The notes under the pieces: generated by a model
Told to the model about the DNA's origin: nothing
Seen by the model: the letters and a program-made list of their open reading frames with translations, nothing else
Databases searched by the model: none
Part shown: positions 1 to 5,386 of the stretch, piece by piece
How positions within the stretch are numbered: position 1 is the stretch's first letter
How the letters are laid out: each line of letters begins with the position of its first letter
Source: Pseudomonadota bacterium
Lineage (GTDB): Bacteria; Pseudomonadota; Gammaproteobacteria; Burkholderiales; Ferrovaceae
NCBI GenBank assembly: GCA_021805725.1
Contig: JAJZEH010000014.1
Location: forward strand, 1 to 5,959
DNA length: 5,959 bases
Reading direction: 5' to 3'
Translations under genes and position numbers: made by a program

Positions 1-168
1 CTCAACGGCAGCGCCTATGTTGCCACCCTGGACGGCGTCATTGCTTCACGTGGAGGTATTCCCATTGTGAAAGACGGAAAACTGATTGGTGCCATCGGCT
101 GTTCGGGTGGAACGGGCTCTCAGGATGAAGTGGCTTGCGCAGCTGGCGTGGCAAGCTTGAGCCACTGA
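1..168 (+). CDS. GlcG/HbpS (DUF336) family protein, C-terminal fragment
   Basis: The first 55 codons of the window read in frame from base 1 to a TGA at 166-168; the start lies upstream of the window. The visible part carries the family's C-terminal signature: a GGIPI segment (fragment residues 18-22), a VKDGKLIGAIG beta-hairpin (23-33) and SGGTGxQDE (35-43), followed by an alanine-rich helix. GlcG/HbpS proteins are small alpha/beta proteins of about 130-150 residues; HbpS binds haem in Streptomyces, and GlcG is encoded in the E. coli glycolate operon with unproven function. Two cysteines (C34 and C46) sit in positions that are often small or hydrophobic in relatives. The gene converges on the minus-strand operon with a 23-bp gap. 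Family assignment is firm from motifs; the ligand is not predictable from this fragment. Confidence 0.85.
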   Translation, partial: LNGSAYVATLDGVIASRGGIPIVKDGKLIGAIGCSGGTGSQDEVACAAGVASLSH

Positions 169-191
169 GCAGGGAGAAGACGGCTGACGGA

Positions 192-641
192 TCAGCGACT
201 GATGTGCTTCCAGCGAATGGAGTAGGAAGCCACCATCACTTCCGTCAGCAGCAACACCAACGCCAGCAGGAACGAACCAATACCGCTCACGAAGGTGCTG
301 AGCACCACATGGTTGAGTTGCAATTTGCCGGAACTGGTTTCGGCCAGAAAAATCTCCAGCACGGTCAGTCCAATCATGACCCCGCAGATCACCACGAAGG
401 CCATGGAAATGTTGATCAGCCAGCCCCGCGTGGCGAGTTGCCGCAACTCGGTCTCAAAAGCAGCCAGCTGGGAGACCGTATGGCCATCCACCTCTTGCAG
501 TCTATCCTGTAGAAAGCGCGAGCGATCCACCACGCGCGACAGGCGTTGCGTCAGGGCAGACACCAGATTGGCCACGGCGGTCAACAGAAACACAGGAGCC
601 AGCGCAAGCTGGATGCCCTGGGTCAGCAAAGAGGTATCCAT
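192..641 (-). CDS. DUF2721 family membrane protein
   Basis: This encodes a 149-residue protein with three predicted membrane helices (about residues 10-30, 74-100 and 112-138). Between helices 1 and 2 is a charged stretch that begins with RLSRVVDRSRFL (33-44), the recognisable core of DUF2721, and continues as a probable amphipathic or coiled region to about 72. No biochemical function is established for this family. I chose the ATG at 641; an in-frame GTG at 647 would add two residues, and neither has a clear Shine-Dalgarno sequence. The gene begins 15 bp after the lrgB stop (9 bp if the GTG is used), so it is probably the last gene of the operon and translated by coupling. It ends 23 bp from the convergent GlcG-like gene. 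I see no role beyond an inner-membrane protein travelling with LrgAB. Confidence 0.8.
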   Translation of the reverse strand: MDTSLLTQGIQLALAPVFLLTAVANLVSALTQRLSRVVDRSRFLQDRLQEVDGHTVSQLAAFETELRQLATRGWLINISMAFVVICGVMIGLTVLEIFLAETSSGKLQLNHVVLSTFVSGIGSFLLALVLLLTEVMVASYSIRWKHISR

Positions 642-656
642 GGTCACAGGGAAAAA

Positions 657-1388
657 TCAGAAAGTGGGAATATAACCCGCCAGCAACGGGATGGCTACGG
701 CACCCAGAATGCCATGCAACCCCATGGCGAGGCTGGCATAGGTTCCGGCTTCGGGATGCACGCTGAAGGCGCGGGAGGTGCCCAGGCCATGGGCCGCAAC
801 CCCAATGGCAAAACCGCGTTGCCACCAGACTTTCAGCCCCAACCCGTCCAGCACGAAGCGCGCCAGGATGGCGCCAAGGATTCCGGTGATGACCGCAAAT
901 ACTGCGGTCAGGGTGGGTGAGTACCCCAGGCGCTCGGCAATGCCCATGGCAATGGGGGCCGTCACCGACTTGGAGACCATGGCACCCACGATGGCATGGT
1001 CTGCGCCTAGCCAATGCGCAATGCCCACCGCGCTGAGAATGGAGGTGAGTCCTCCGGCCACCAGGGCCAGCAAGAGTGGAAACACCCGCCCACGGAGTCC
1101 ACTCAAGCCGCGGTAAATGGGAATGGCAAGCGATACCGTGGCCGTACCCAGCAGGAAGTGCACGAACTGGGCCCCCTCGAAATATTTGGCATAGGGCATG
1201 TCCAATACCTCCAGACAGACCGCGACGAGCAGCACCGCAATGGCCACCGGATTGACGAGGGGATTGCGCTGGCTGCGCATGTATAGGGCATAGCCGATCT
1301 GGTAGGCTGCCAAGGTCAGGATCAGCGCCAATAACGGGCTACCCGACAGGTAAACCCAGATTTCCTGGATCGGCAGCCTTTTATTCAC
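657..1388 (-). CDS. lrgB: LrgB/CidB family membrane protein
   Basis: This 243-residue polytopic inner-membrane protein has the usual length of the LrgB family. Visible hallmarks are RNPLVNP (41-47) after the first helices, LLGTATVSLAIPIYR (79-93), SKSVTAPIA (139-147) and the C-terminal GVAAHGLGTSRA (196-207). LrgB acts with LrgA. The pair was first described as a holin/antiholin-like system affecting murein hydrolase activity in Staphylococcus. Homologues were later shown to move small carboxylates: the plastid PLGG1 protein carries glycolate/glycerate, and Bacillus PftAB carries pyruvate. The start is a GTG at 1388 preceded by GGAGGAG at 1392-1398, inside the end of lrgA; the genes overlap by 8 bp. 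The overlap and gene order show that the two are made together. The family is clear; which activity applies here cannot be told. Confidence 0.9.
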   Translation of the reverse strand: MNKRLPIQEIWVYLSGSPLLALILTLAAYQIGYALYMRSQRNPLVNPVAIAVLLVAVCLEVLDMPYAKYFEGAQFVHFLLGTATVSLAIPIYRGLSGLRGRVFPLLLALVAGGLTSILSAVGIAHWLGADHAIVGAMVSKSVTAPIAMGIAERLGYSPTLTAVFAVITGILGAILARFVLDGLGLKVWWQRGFAIGVAAHGLGTSRAFSVHPEAGTYASLAMGLHGILGAVAIPLLAGYIPTF

Positions 1389-1728
1389 CTTCTCCTCCAG
1401 GGCCGACCAGCTTCAACACCAGTGCAGTGACGGCCACGGTCAGCAGTACACTGGCCAACAGGGCCACGATCACGGCCAGGGCATGTTGCCTTAACTGGGG
1501 AAGAAACAGGATGACGCCGGTGGCGGCGGGCACGAACAAGAGGCCCAGATGCTGGCTGAAGGCGTCCGATACCAGGGCCATGGAATCCGGCACCCTGTCG
1601 CGTACTGAAAGAAAACACAGTAATAAAACGAGCCCAACCACCGGCCCTGGAATATGCGGCAGGAAAAAGTGGGAAACCAGCTCCCCTGCTCCCTGCCATA
1701 ACAGGATCAGAACCAGCCCCGGGATCAT
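1381..1728 (-). CDS. lrgA: LrgA/CidA family holin-like membrane protein
   Basis: This encodes a 115-residue hydrophobic protein with about four membrane helices. The family motifs are HIPGPVVGLVLLL (about 24-36, matching the conserved P-x-P-G-x-x-x-G region) and LLFVPAATGVILF (about 63-75). Length is normal for LrgA/CidA. It is the small partner of the LrgB encoded directly downstream, either in a holin-like complex or in a carboxylate transporter. The start ATG at 1728 shares the sequence ATGA (1725-1728) with the dps stop codon. GGAG lies only two bases before the ATG, which is too close for a good ribosome site, so translation probably depends on ribosomes finishing dps. The C-terminus is a short polar Gly/Glu tail. 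Coupling to dps is unusual, since lrgAB is commonly a stand-alone pair. Confidence 0.87.
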   Translation of the reverse strand: MIPGLVLILLWQGAGELVSHFFLPHIPGPVVGLVLLLCFLSVRDRVPDSMALVSDAFSQHLGLLFVPAATGVILFLPQLRQHALAVIVALLASVLLTVAVTALVLKLVGPGGEGE

Positions 1729-2213
1729 GTCTCCAACAGGGCTCGCAACATCCAGGCCGTTTTTTCGTGAATATCCATGCGCTGCGTCAGCAAATCGGCC
1801 GTAGGCTGGTCATCAGCAGCATCGGCCAGCTTGAAAACTTCGCGTGCGGTTGCCGCGACCCGCTCATGGCCAGTGGCCAGCATTTCCACCATGCGCTGGG
1901 CCTTGGGGGGTGTTGCCGGTGCGTCAGGAAGCACGCTCAGCTTGCCAAAAGCCGCGTAAGAACCAGGGGACGGAAAACCAAGGGCACGAATCCGTTCCGC
2001 AATCGGGTCCACGGCATTCCAGAGTTCGGTGTATTGCCCCATGAACATGGTATGCAGGGTATTGAACTGGGGACCTGTCACATTCCAGTGAAAATTGTGG
2101 GTGGTGAGATATAAGGTATAAGTATCGGCCAGCAAGCGGCTCAATCCCTGCGAAATGGCCTTGCGATCTGCCTCAGAAATGCCGATCTGGAGCAGCTTTG
2201 TTTTTTTAGCCAT
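1725..2213 (-). CDS. dps: Dps family ferritin-like DNA/iron protection protein
   Basis: This encodes a 162-residue cytoplasmic protein with the four-helix Dps/ferritin-like fold. Dps forms 12-subunit shells that oxidise Fe(II), commonly with hydrogen peroxide, and store the iron; many also bind DNA. Visible family motifs are THNFHWNVTGPQF (38-50), H54, and D69PIAERIRALG (69-79), with a typical helical C-terminus (HEKTAWMLRALLE). An ungapped alignment from memory with E. coli Dps ligands H51, H63, D67, D78 and E82 gives H42, H54, M58, D69 and E73, so one acidic ligand is replaced by methionine. The short N-terminus MAKKTK is basic and could touch DNA. AGGAGG lies 8 bases before the ATG. The gene sits 21 bp after the TPR gene and overlaps lrgA by 4 bp. 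The family is sure; ferroxidase efficiency is open. Confidence 0.93.
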   Translation of the reverse strand: MAKKTKLLQIGISEADRKAISQGLSRLLADTYTLYLTTHNFHWNVTGPQFNTLHTMFMGQYTELWNAVDPIAERIRALGFPSPGSYAAFGKLSVLPDAPATPPKAQRMVEMLATGHERVAATAREVFKLADAADDQPTADLLTQRMDIHEKTAWMLRALLET

Positions 2214-2221
2214 GATATCAG

Positions 2222-2227
2222 CCTCCT
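2222..2227 (-). promoter_or_regulatory. Ribosome binding site of dps
   Basis: On the minus strand this reads AGGAGG, a perfect anti-16S match, 8 bases upstream of the ATG at 2213. It lies in the 21-bp gap after the TPR gene stop and fixes the dps start. It suggests dps is translated independently and strongly, unlike lrgA, which appears to depend on coupling. Confidence 0.8.
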
Positions 2228-2234
2228 GCGTGGT

Positions 2235-3017
2235 TTAGGTCCAGTCCGAGCCCGAATCTCCGCCTCCCGAATCCCAGGAGCCTGAGTCGGAAACCCCAAA
2301 ATCCTGGCCGCCCATGTCGCTGTTGCCCATGTCGTTGCTGCCCATGGGGCCTTGCGGGCGATCCATGGCGCCGCGCTCAGGACCATCCACCAGCCGATGC
2401 GCCAGCGCTTCACCCGCCACCATGCCGGCACCCAATGCGGCACCTGTGGCGAGCGTCCCCATCAACCCTGATCCGCCACCACCCATCGGCGCCATGGGTT
2501 GCCCCCCCATCGGCATGCCTGCCTGCGGGTAATTGCCAGGGGGCTGGCCATACAGCATGGCCGCATTTTGCTGGGACTGGCGCCGCGCCAACATAATGAC
2601 CAATAACAGCGCCAAACCTCCCAGGCCAATGATCCAGCCCCAGGGAATGGTGCCACCCGATTCATGACTCATCGGCGCGCCTCCTGAGCGGCCGCCGGCC
2701 AGCTGCTGGCGCAACTCCTGCACTGCCTGGGGTTTGGCAAAGGGCAAACCAGGCTCGAGTTTTTCGGCCACGGCCAATTCGTTGCGAGCAGCCTCGATTT
2801 CCCCGGAACGCGCCAGCACTTCGGAATTCACATAATGCGCCTTGGCGCTATTGGGATGCTGGCTGACCACTTCCTGCATCATGCTGCGCGCTTCAGCGAG
2901 ACGACCGTTGCGGGCTGCGGCATAAACCTCGTCCATGGTCGGTTCGGCGGCTGTGGCAGCCAGCGATACCTGGCCGATAACCAGGAGCGCAAAACAAAGT
3001 CGTAACCAGAATTTCAT
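2235..3017 (-). CDS. Secreted/membrane-anchored TPR protein with low-complexity C-terminal tail
   Basis: Using the ATG at 3017 the product is 260 residues. GGAGGA four bases upstream and the immediate signal peptide (about 1-24, ending ATAA/EP) favour this over an upstream in-frame ATG at 3116, which would put 33 residues ahead of the signal. Residues about 26-106 form TPR-like helices (DEVYAAARNGRLAEARSMM, then HPNSAKAHYVNSEVLARSG and EAARNELAVAEKLEPG), typical of protein-protein contact. A membrane helix follows at about 126-144, stopped by RRQSQQ. Next come a Gly/Pro/Met-rich linker, a second weakly hydrophobic Gly/Ala stretch (LMGTLATGAALGAGMVAGEA), and an acidic Gly/Ser/Asp tail with SNDMG/NSDMG/GQDFG and DSG repeats. 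The TPR part is likely periplasmic and the tail cytoplasmic, but topology is inferred. Similar unnamed TPR proteins occur in other proteobacteria; function unknown. It is probably the first gene of the dps-lrgAB operon. Confidence 0.77.
   Translation of the reverse strand: MKFWLRLCFALLVIGQVSLAATAAEPTMDEVYAAARNGRLAEARSMMQEVVSQHPNSAKAHYVNSEVLARSGEIEAARNELAVAEKLEPGLPFAKPQAVQELRQQLAGGRSGGAPMSHESGGTIPWGWIIGLGGLALLLVIMLARRQSQQNAAMLYGQPPGNYPQAGMPMGGQPMAPMGGGGSGLMGTLATGAALGAGMVAGEALAHRLVDGPERGAMDRPQGPMGSNDMGNSDMGGQDFGVSDSGSWDSGGGDSGSDWT
2310..2349. repeat. 15-bp imperfect tandem repeat inside the TPR gene tail
   Basis: Plus-strand units GCCCATGTCGCTGTT (2310-2324) and GCCCATGTCGTTGCT (2325-2339) are followed by a partial unit GCCCATGGGG. 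The period is 15 bases, so it encodes five-residue units (SNDMG, NSDMG) in the disordered tail. Copy-number change by slippage would keep the reading frame. Confidence 0.7.
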
Positions 3018-3021
3018 GCTG

Positions 3022-3027
3022 TCCTCC
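3022..3027 (-). promoter_or_regulatory. Ribosome binding site deciding the TPR gene start
   Basis: On the minus strand this reads GGAGGA, four bases before the ATG at 3017. It supports the start directly before the signal peptide rather than the longer in-frame reading from 3116. Confidence 0.75.
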
Positions 3028-3123
3028 AACACAATCAAAAATGAAAAATCAAAACACCAATCCCTGAAGAGCCTCCATGATGCCACACCCCCAGTAGATG
3101 GGGATTCAGTCCGCAATTACAAG

Positions 3124-3184
3124 GTGTTGCAAAAAGCACGAGAAACATTTTATTACAGGATGTCCGGCCTGATTCTCGTAACAC
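3124..3184. repeat. Interrupted inverted repeat upstream of the FNR box
   Basis: The left arm is GTGTT (3124-3128) plus ACGAGAA (3138-3144); the right arm is TTCTCGT directly followed by AACAC (3173-3184). The inner 7-bp arms are perfectly complementary. The outer 5-bp arms are also perfect but separated on the left by nine extra bases. A small CAGG/CCTG hairpin lies inside the 28-base centre. It ends two bases before the FNR box. It could be a second regulator site or chance. Confidence 0.35.
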
Positions 3185-3185
3185 T

Positions 3186-3199
3186 TTGATGCATATCAA
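3186..3199. promoter_or_regulatory. FNR/ANR-type (CRP-FNR family) operator
   Basis: The sequence TTGAT-GCAT-ATCAA is a perfect match to the FNR consensus TTGATNNNNATCAA. The symmetry extends one base each side (TTTGAT...ATCAAA, 3185-3200). Its centre is 79.5 bases before the start codon of the porin-cytochrome gene. FNR and ANR bind such sites under low oxygen; DNR- or NNR-type nitric oxide sensors use nearly the same box, so the exact regulator cannot be named. It lies 168 bases upstream of the divergent TPR gene and could affect both operons. Confidence 0.82.
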
Positions 3200-3221
3200 A
3201 CACGAAGATTCCTTGACCGGT

Positions 3222-3227
3222 TAGATT
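3222..3227 (+). promoter_or_regulatory. Putative -10 element of the FNR-dependent cytochrome promoter
   Basis: The hexamer TAGATT matches four of six bases of TATAAT. If the FNR box is centred at -41.5, transcription would start at 3234 and the -10 hexamer would occupy exactly 3222-3227. This geometry is that of a class II activated promoter, where the box replaces the -35 element. Another AT-rich match, TATAAA at 3249-3254, lacks a suitable -35 and lies close to the ribosome site. The assignment is inferred from spacing. Confidence 0.5.
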
Positions 3228-3258
3228 CTCCGGTGGATTTGCCTCAACTATAAAACTC

Positions 3259-3264
3259 AAGGAG
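3259..3264 (+). promoter_or_regulatory. Ribosome binding site of the porin-cytochrome gene
   Basis: AAGGAG is placed seven bases before the ATG at 3272. It favours this start over a second in-frame ATG at 3293, which also precedes a complete signal-peptide core. Confidence 0.7.
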
Positions 3265-3271
3265 TTTTGTC

Positions 3272-4636
3272 ATGCCATTACACCGGATTATCATGAAATT
3301 TTATGCGGGGTCTGCCATGCTTGCCGTGCTGCTGGCCCTCTTTCCCACCAGTGCTTCTGCCATACCCCTTTATGCACGGCAAACCGGCCAGGGCTGCATT
3401 TCCTGCCATTTAGGTGGAATGTACCCGCAGCTGACTACCTACGGAAGACTGTTCAAGCTTACCGGATACACCATGGGCGCCCGTCCGGACTTGAGCGAGC
3501 TTGAGGTGCAAAAGGATGCGCCGCCCATCAGTATCTGGCTTCAGAGTGCAAGGCAGTATTACACCAATGTGCCCAACGGCAGCGGCCCTGCTCCGGGATC
3601 GTCCATGAACGTCCAGGCCGTCAGCCTGTTTGCGGGTGGTAAAATTACGGACAATATCGGTGCATTCCTGCAGTGGACGGGAGCCAACGCTTCTGGCGCT
3701 TTCAATTCCAGCGTCGACAACTCGGAGATCCGCTACGCCGACCGTATCATGCAGGCAGACAGTGATCTCATCTACGGTTTCTATATCAACAACCACCCCA
3801 CCGTATCTGACGTATGGAACTCCACCGTCAACTGGTCCGGTAATTTCATGGGGTTTTTCAATGGCGGCACGGCGCCGGTACAGTCCCCATTCATCGACAG
3901 CTATTCTCCTGGCAGTTCCGTCGGTGCGGGTGCCTACCTCTATAAGGACAACACCTGGTACGCGGAAGCTGGTGTGTATAAATCCATCACCCATGGTGCC
4001 GGTTCGGTCTATCTGACCTCGGGCACTTCCGGCACGACGCTGATTGATCCCTCGCCCTATTATCGCCTGGCTTATACGAAAGATCTGGGACCGCATAGTT
4101 TTGAACTGGGCCTGCACGGCATGGTGAGTTACGCCCACAACGCCACTGCGGCATCCGGAGGGGTCTCTGACTGGGGCGGTACGATCAACACCTATCGTGA
4201 CGTCGGCATTGACGGTCAATACCAGTACAACCTCGACCCCCACTACTTTTCCGTCCACGGACGATTCGTGCATGAAAGTGCCAGCTTTGCAGGAGATCAG
4301 ATTGGCGTGCTGACAACCAACCCCAGCAATACGCTCAATGAAACCTATCTCGATGCCTCTTATGTCTACCGGGCCAAATATGGCGCCATGCTGATCTATA
4401 GGGCAACCACAGGCAGCGCGGATGCAACGCTTTATGCGACAAACACGGCCTCGGGAAGCCCTGACTGGAAATCGTGGACCCCTGAAATTTTCTGGACGCC
4501 CTGGTCCAACGTGAGGGTAGGCTACCAATACGTCATTTATACGCAGATGGCAGGTGCCACCGGGACCATTCCCGGGCAGGCACTCAGTCCGCATGACTTC
4601 AATACCTCCATGCTGTATGCCAGCTTTATTTACTAA
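3272..4636 (+). CDS. Outer-membrane monoheme porin-cytochrome (Cyc2-like fusion)
   Basis: The product has 454 residues. A signal peptide (1-30, ending SASA before IPLY) exports it. Residues 31-69 form a small haem c region: YARQTG (34-39), CISCH (42-46) giving two thioether cysteines and the axial histidine, then YPQL (51-54) and YGRLFKLTGY (57-66). The pattern P-aromatic-ARQTG-x2-CxxCH-x3-aromatic-P-x-L-x2-aromatic-GR-x-FK-x2-GY resembles Cyc2, the outer-membrane iron oxidase of Acidithiobacillus and neutrophilic iron oxidisers. The remaining ~380 residues are rich in Tyr, Trp, Gly and Asn, have alternating beta-strand character, and end in aromatic Tyr (ASFIY), as outer-membrane barrels do. 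NNHPTVSDVWNST (173-185) is a conspicuous motif that may mark an uncharacterised sister family rather than true Cyc2. It is followed 15 bp later by a diheme cytochrome gene. An outer-membrane electron-transfer role is likely; the substrate is not proven. Confidence 0.85.
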   Translation: MPLHRIIMKFYAGSAMLAVLLALFPTSASAIPLYARQTGQGCISCHLGGMYPQLTTYGRLFKLTGYTMGARPDLSELEVQKDAPPISIWLQSARQYYTNVPNGSGPAPGSSMNVQAVSLFAGGKITDNIGAFLQWTGANASGAFNSSVDNSEIRYADRIMQADSDLIYGFYINNHPTVSDVWNSTVNWSGNFMGFFNGGTAPVQSPFIDSYSPGSSVGAGAYLYKDNTWYAEAGVYKSITHGAGSVYLTSGTSGTTLIDPSPYYRLAYTKDLGPHSFELGLHGMVSYAHNATAASGGVSDWGGTINTYRDVGIDGQYQYNLDPHYFSVHGRFVHESASFAGDQIGVLTTNPSNTLNETYLDASYVYRAKYGAMLIYRATTGSADATLYATNTASGSPDWKSWTPEIFWTPWSNVRVGYQYVIYTQMAGATGTIPGQALSPHDFNTSMLYASFIY

Positions 4637-4651
4637 TCATAGGGGACGAAC

Positions 4652-5335
4652 ATGACACGTATGACAAAAATTCTGACCCTTTCCGCGCTGGCTTTGGCGT
4701 TAGCTGCATGCTCCAACATCGAGCGCAGCCGGAATCTGGGAAATCCGCAAGTTTCAGGCTATACCCTGGCGCAACAGGTGTGCTCCACCTGTCACGGGGG
4801 TAATGGCATTACCGCCAATGGTACGTCTATCAACCCCTCTTATCCCAACCTTGCCGGACAACAGGCCATTTACCTGGAAACCGAGCTGCAAGAATTTCAT
4901 GACCATACCCGCAAGGACCCTGCAGCGCGGGACATGATGTGGGGACTTGCCAGTCAGCTCACACCCGAACAGATCAAGGGGTTATCGGAGTTTTACGCGC
5001 ACCAGAAGCCAATGCCCAATCCAGCTCAAAGCGATCCGGCGATGGTGACCGCGGGGCAAAAGCTTTTCGTTGCAGGCATACCTGAGAAATCCGTTCCTGC
5101 TTGCGCCTCTTGTCATGGCGCCAGTGCTGAAGGCAACGGGCCCATTCCGCGTCTTGCCGGCCAACATGCCGACTACCTTTACAAGCAAATGGTGAGCTTC
5201 AATTCCGATGCGGGACGAGAAACACATCCCGAGGCTCTGGAACGGCCTCATGCCGTCGTCATGGATGCCATTTCGCATGGGTTATCCGACGAGCAACAGC
5301 TTCAGGTTGCGGCATACCTGCAGTCCCTTCAATAA
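4652..5335 (+). CDS. Diheme cytochrome c4-type lipoprotein
   Basis: The 227-residue product contains two cytochrome c folds in tandem: CSTCH (44-48) and CASCH (151-155), each followed by Gly-rich HG and P-x-LAGQ (65-70 and 166-171). The likely sixth ligands are M96 and M204, each seven residues before Leu in an M-x6-L-[ST] motif. This is the c4 arrangement, as in Cyc1 of the Acidithiobacillus iron pathway. The N-terminus MTRMTK plus a hydrophobic core ends in LAAC with C20 as lipid site. Ser follows at +2, so by the E. coli rule it would go to the outer membrane. Many c4 proteins are soluble or inner-membrane bound, so lipid anchoring near the porin-cytochrome suggests a shuttle partner. AGGGGA lies five bases before the ATG. 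The gene is co-transcribed with the barrel gene (15-bp gap) and followed by a strong terminator. Confidence 0.9.
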   Translation: MTRMTKILTLSALALALAACSNIERSRNLGNPQVSGYTLAQQVCSTCHGGNGITANGTSINPSYPNLAGQQAIYLETELQEFHDHTRKDPAARDMMWGLASQLTPEQIKGLSEFYAHQKPMPNPAQSDPAMVTAGQKLFVAGIPEKSVPACASCHGASAEGNGPIPRLAGQHADYLYKQMVSFNSDAGRETHPEALERPHAVVMDAISHGLSDEQQLQVAAYLQSLQ

Positions 5336-5349
5336 CGGAAACACGCTGC

Positions 5350-5386
5350 AATGAAAACGCCCTGCCTTGTGCAGGGCGTTTTCATT
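5350..5386. terminator. Bidirectional intrinsic terminator
   Basis: A perfect 16-bp inverted repeat (5350-5365 and 5371-5386) with a five-base loop. The stem has a GC-rich core (CGCCCTGC) and a TTTTCATT 3' end on both strands, so it can stop the cytochrome operon and the opposing hydrolase gene. It begins 14 bases after the cytochrome stop codon, and its right end overlaps the hydrolase stop. Confidence 0.9.

Larger units (their letters stand above)
3018..3271. other. Divergent intergenic control region (254 bp)
   Basis: This region lies between the minus-strand TPR-dps-lrgAB operon and the plus-strand cytochrome operon, and is visibly more AT-rich than the flanking genes. It holds the FNR-type box, a -10-like hexamer, the cytochrome ribosome site, an interrupted inverted repeat just upstream of the box, and a small hairpin (CCCCA-gtaga-TGGGG, 3089-3103) that would fall in the leader of the TPR gene if transcription starts upstream of it. 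On the minus strand the leader has two TTTTGATT copies close to the ribosome site. I find no convincing sigma-70 promoter for the minus-strand operon, and no open reading frame of its own. Confidence 0.6.

Noticed and set aside
183..196. Short hairpin GCTGA-cgga-TCAGC between the converging GlcG-like and DUF2721 genes
   Set aside because: Only five base pairs and no T-run on either strand, so it does not look like an intrinsic terminator.
502..1014. 170-codon minus-strand frame overlapping lrgB
   Set aside because: Arginine/glycine/histidine-rich composition without family motifs, wholly overlapping lrgB and DUF2721, which have clear family signatures.
2195..2213. Run of seven A residues in the second to fourth codons of dps, considered as a frameshift slippage site
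   Set aside because: The run is not phased as a canonical X-XXY-YYZ slippery site and the main frame gives full-length Dps, so no frameshift is needed.
3150..3155. TAATAA on the minus strand as -10 box for the TPR-dps operon
   Set aside because: The sequence 17 bases upstream (CGAGAA) does not resemble a -35 element, and the FNR box spacing does not fit an activated promoter in that direction.
3213..3218. TTGACC as a sigma-70 -35 element for the cytochrome operon
   Set aside because: No acceptable -10 hexamer lies 16-18 bases downstream (GGATTT region), and the spacing to TATAAA at 3249 is 30 bases.
3217..3240. Near-direct repeat CCGGTTAGATT / CCGGTGGATTT downstream of the FNR box
   Set aside because: Short and imperfect, with only two copies; not enough to call an operator.
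3410..4594. Long 394-codon open frame on the minus strand opposite the porin-cytochrome gene
   Set aside because: The translated product has no recognisable domain, and the plus-strand frame has a signal peptide, haem motif and good ribosome site; it is an antisense shadow caused by GC-rich codon use.
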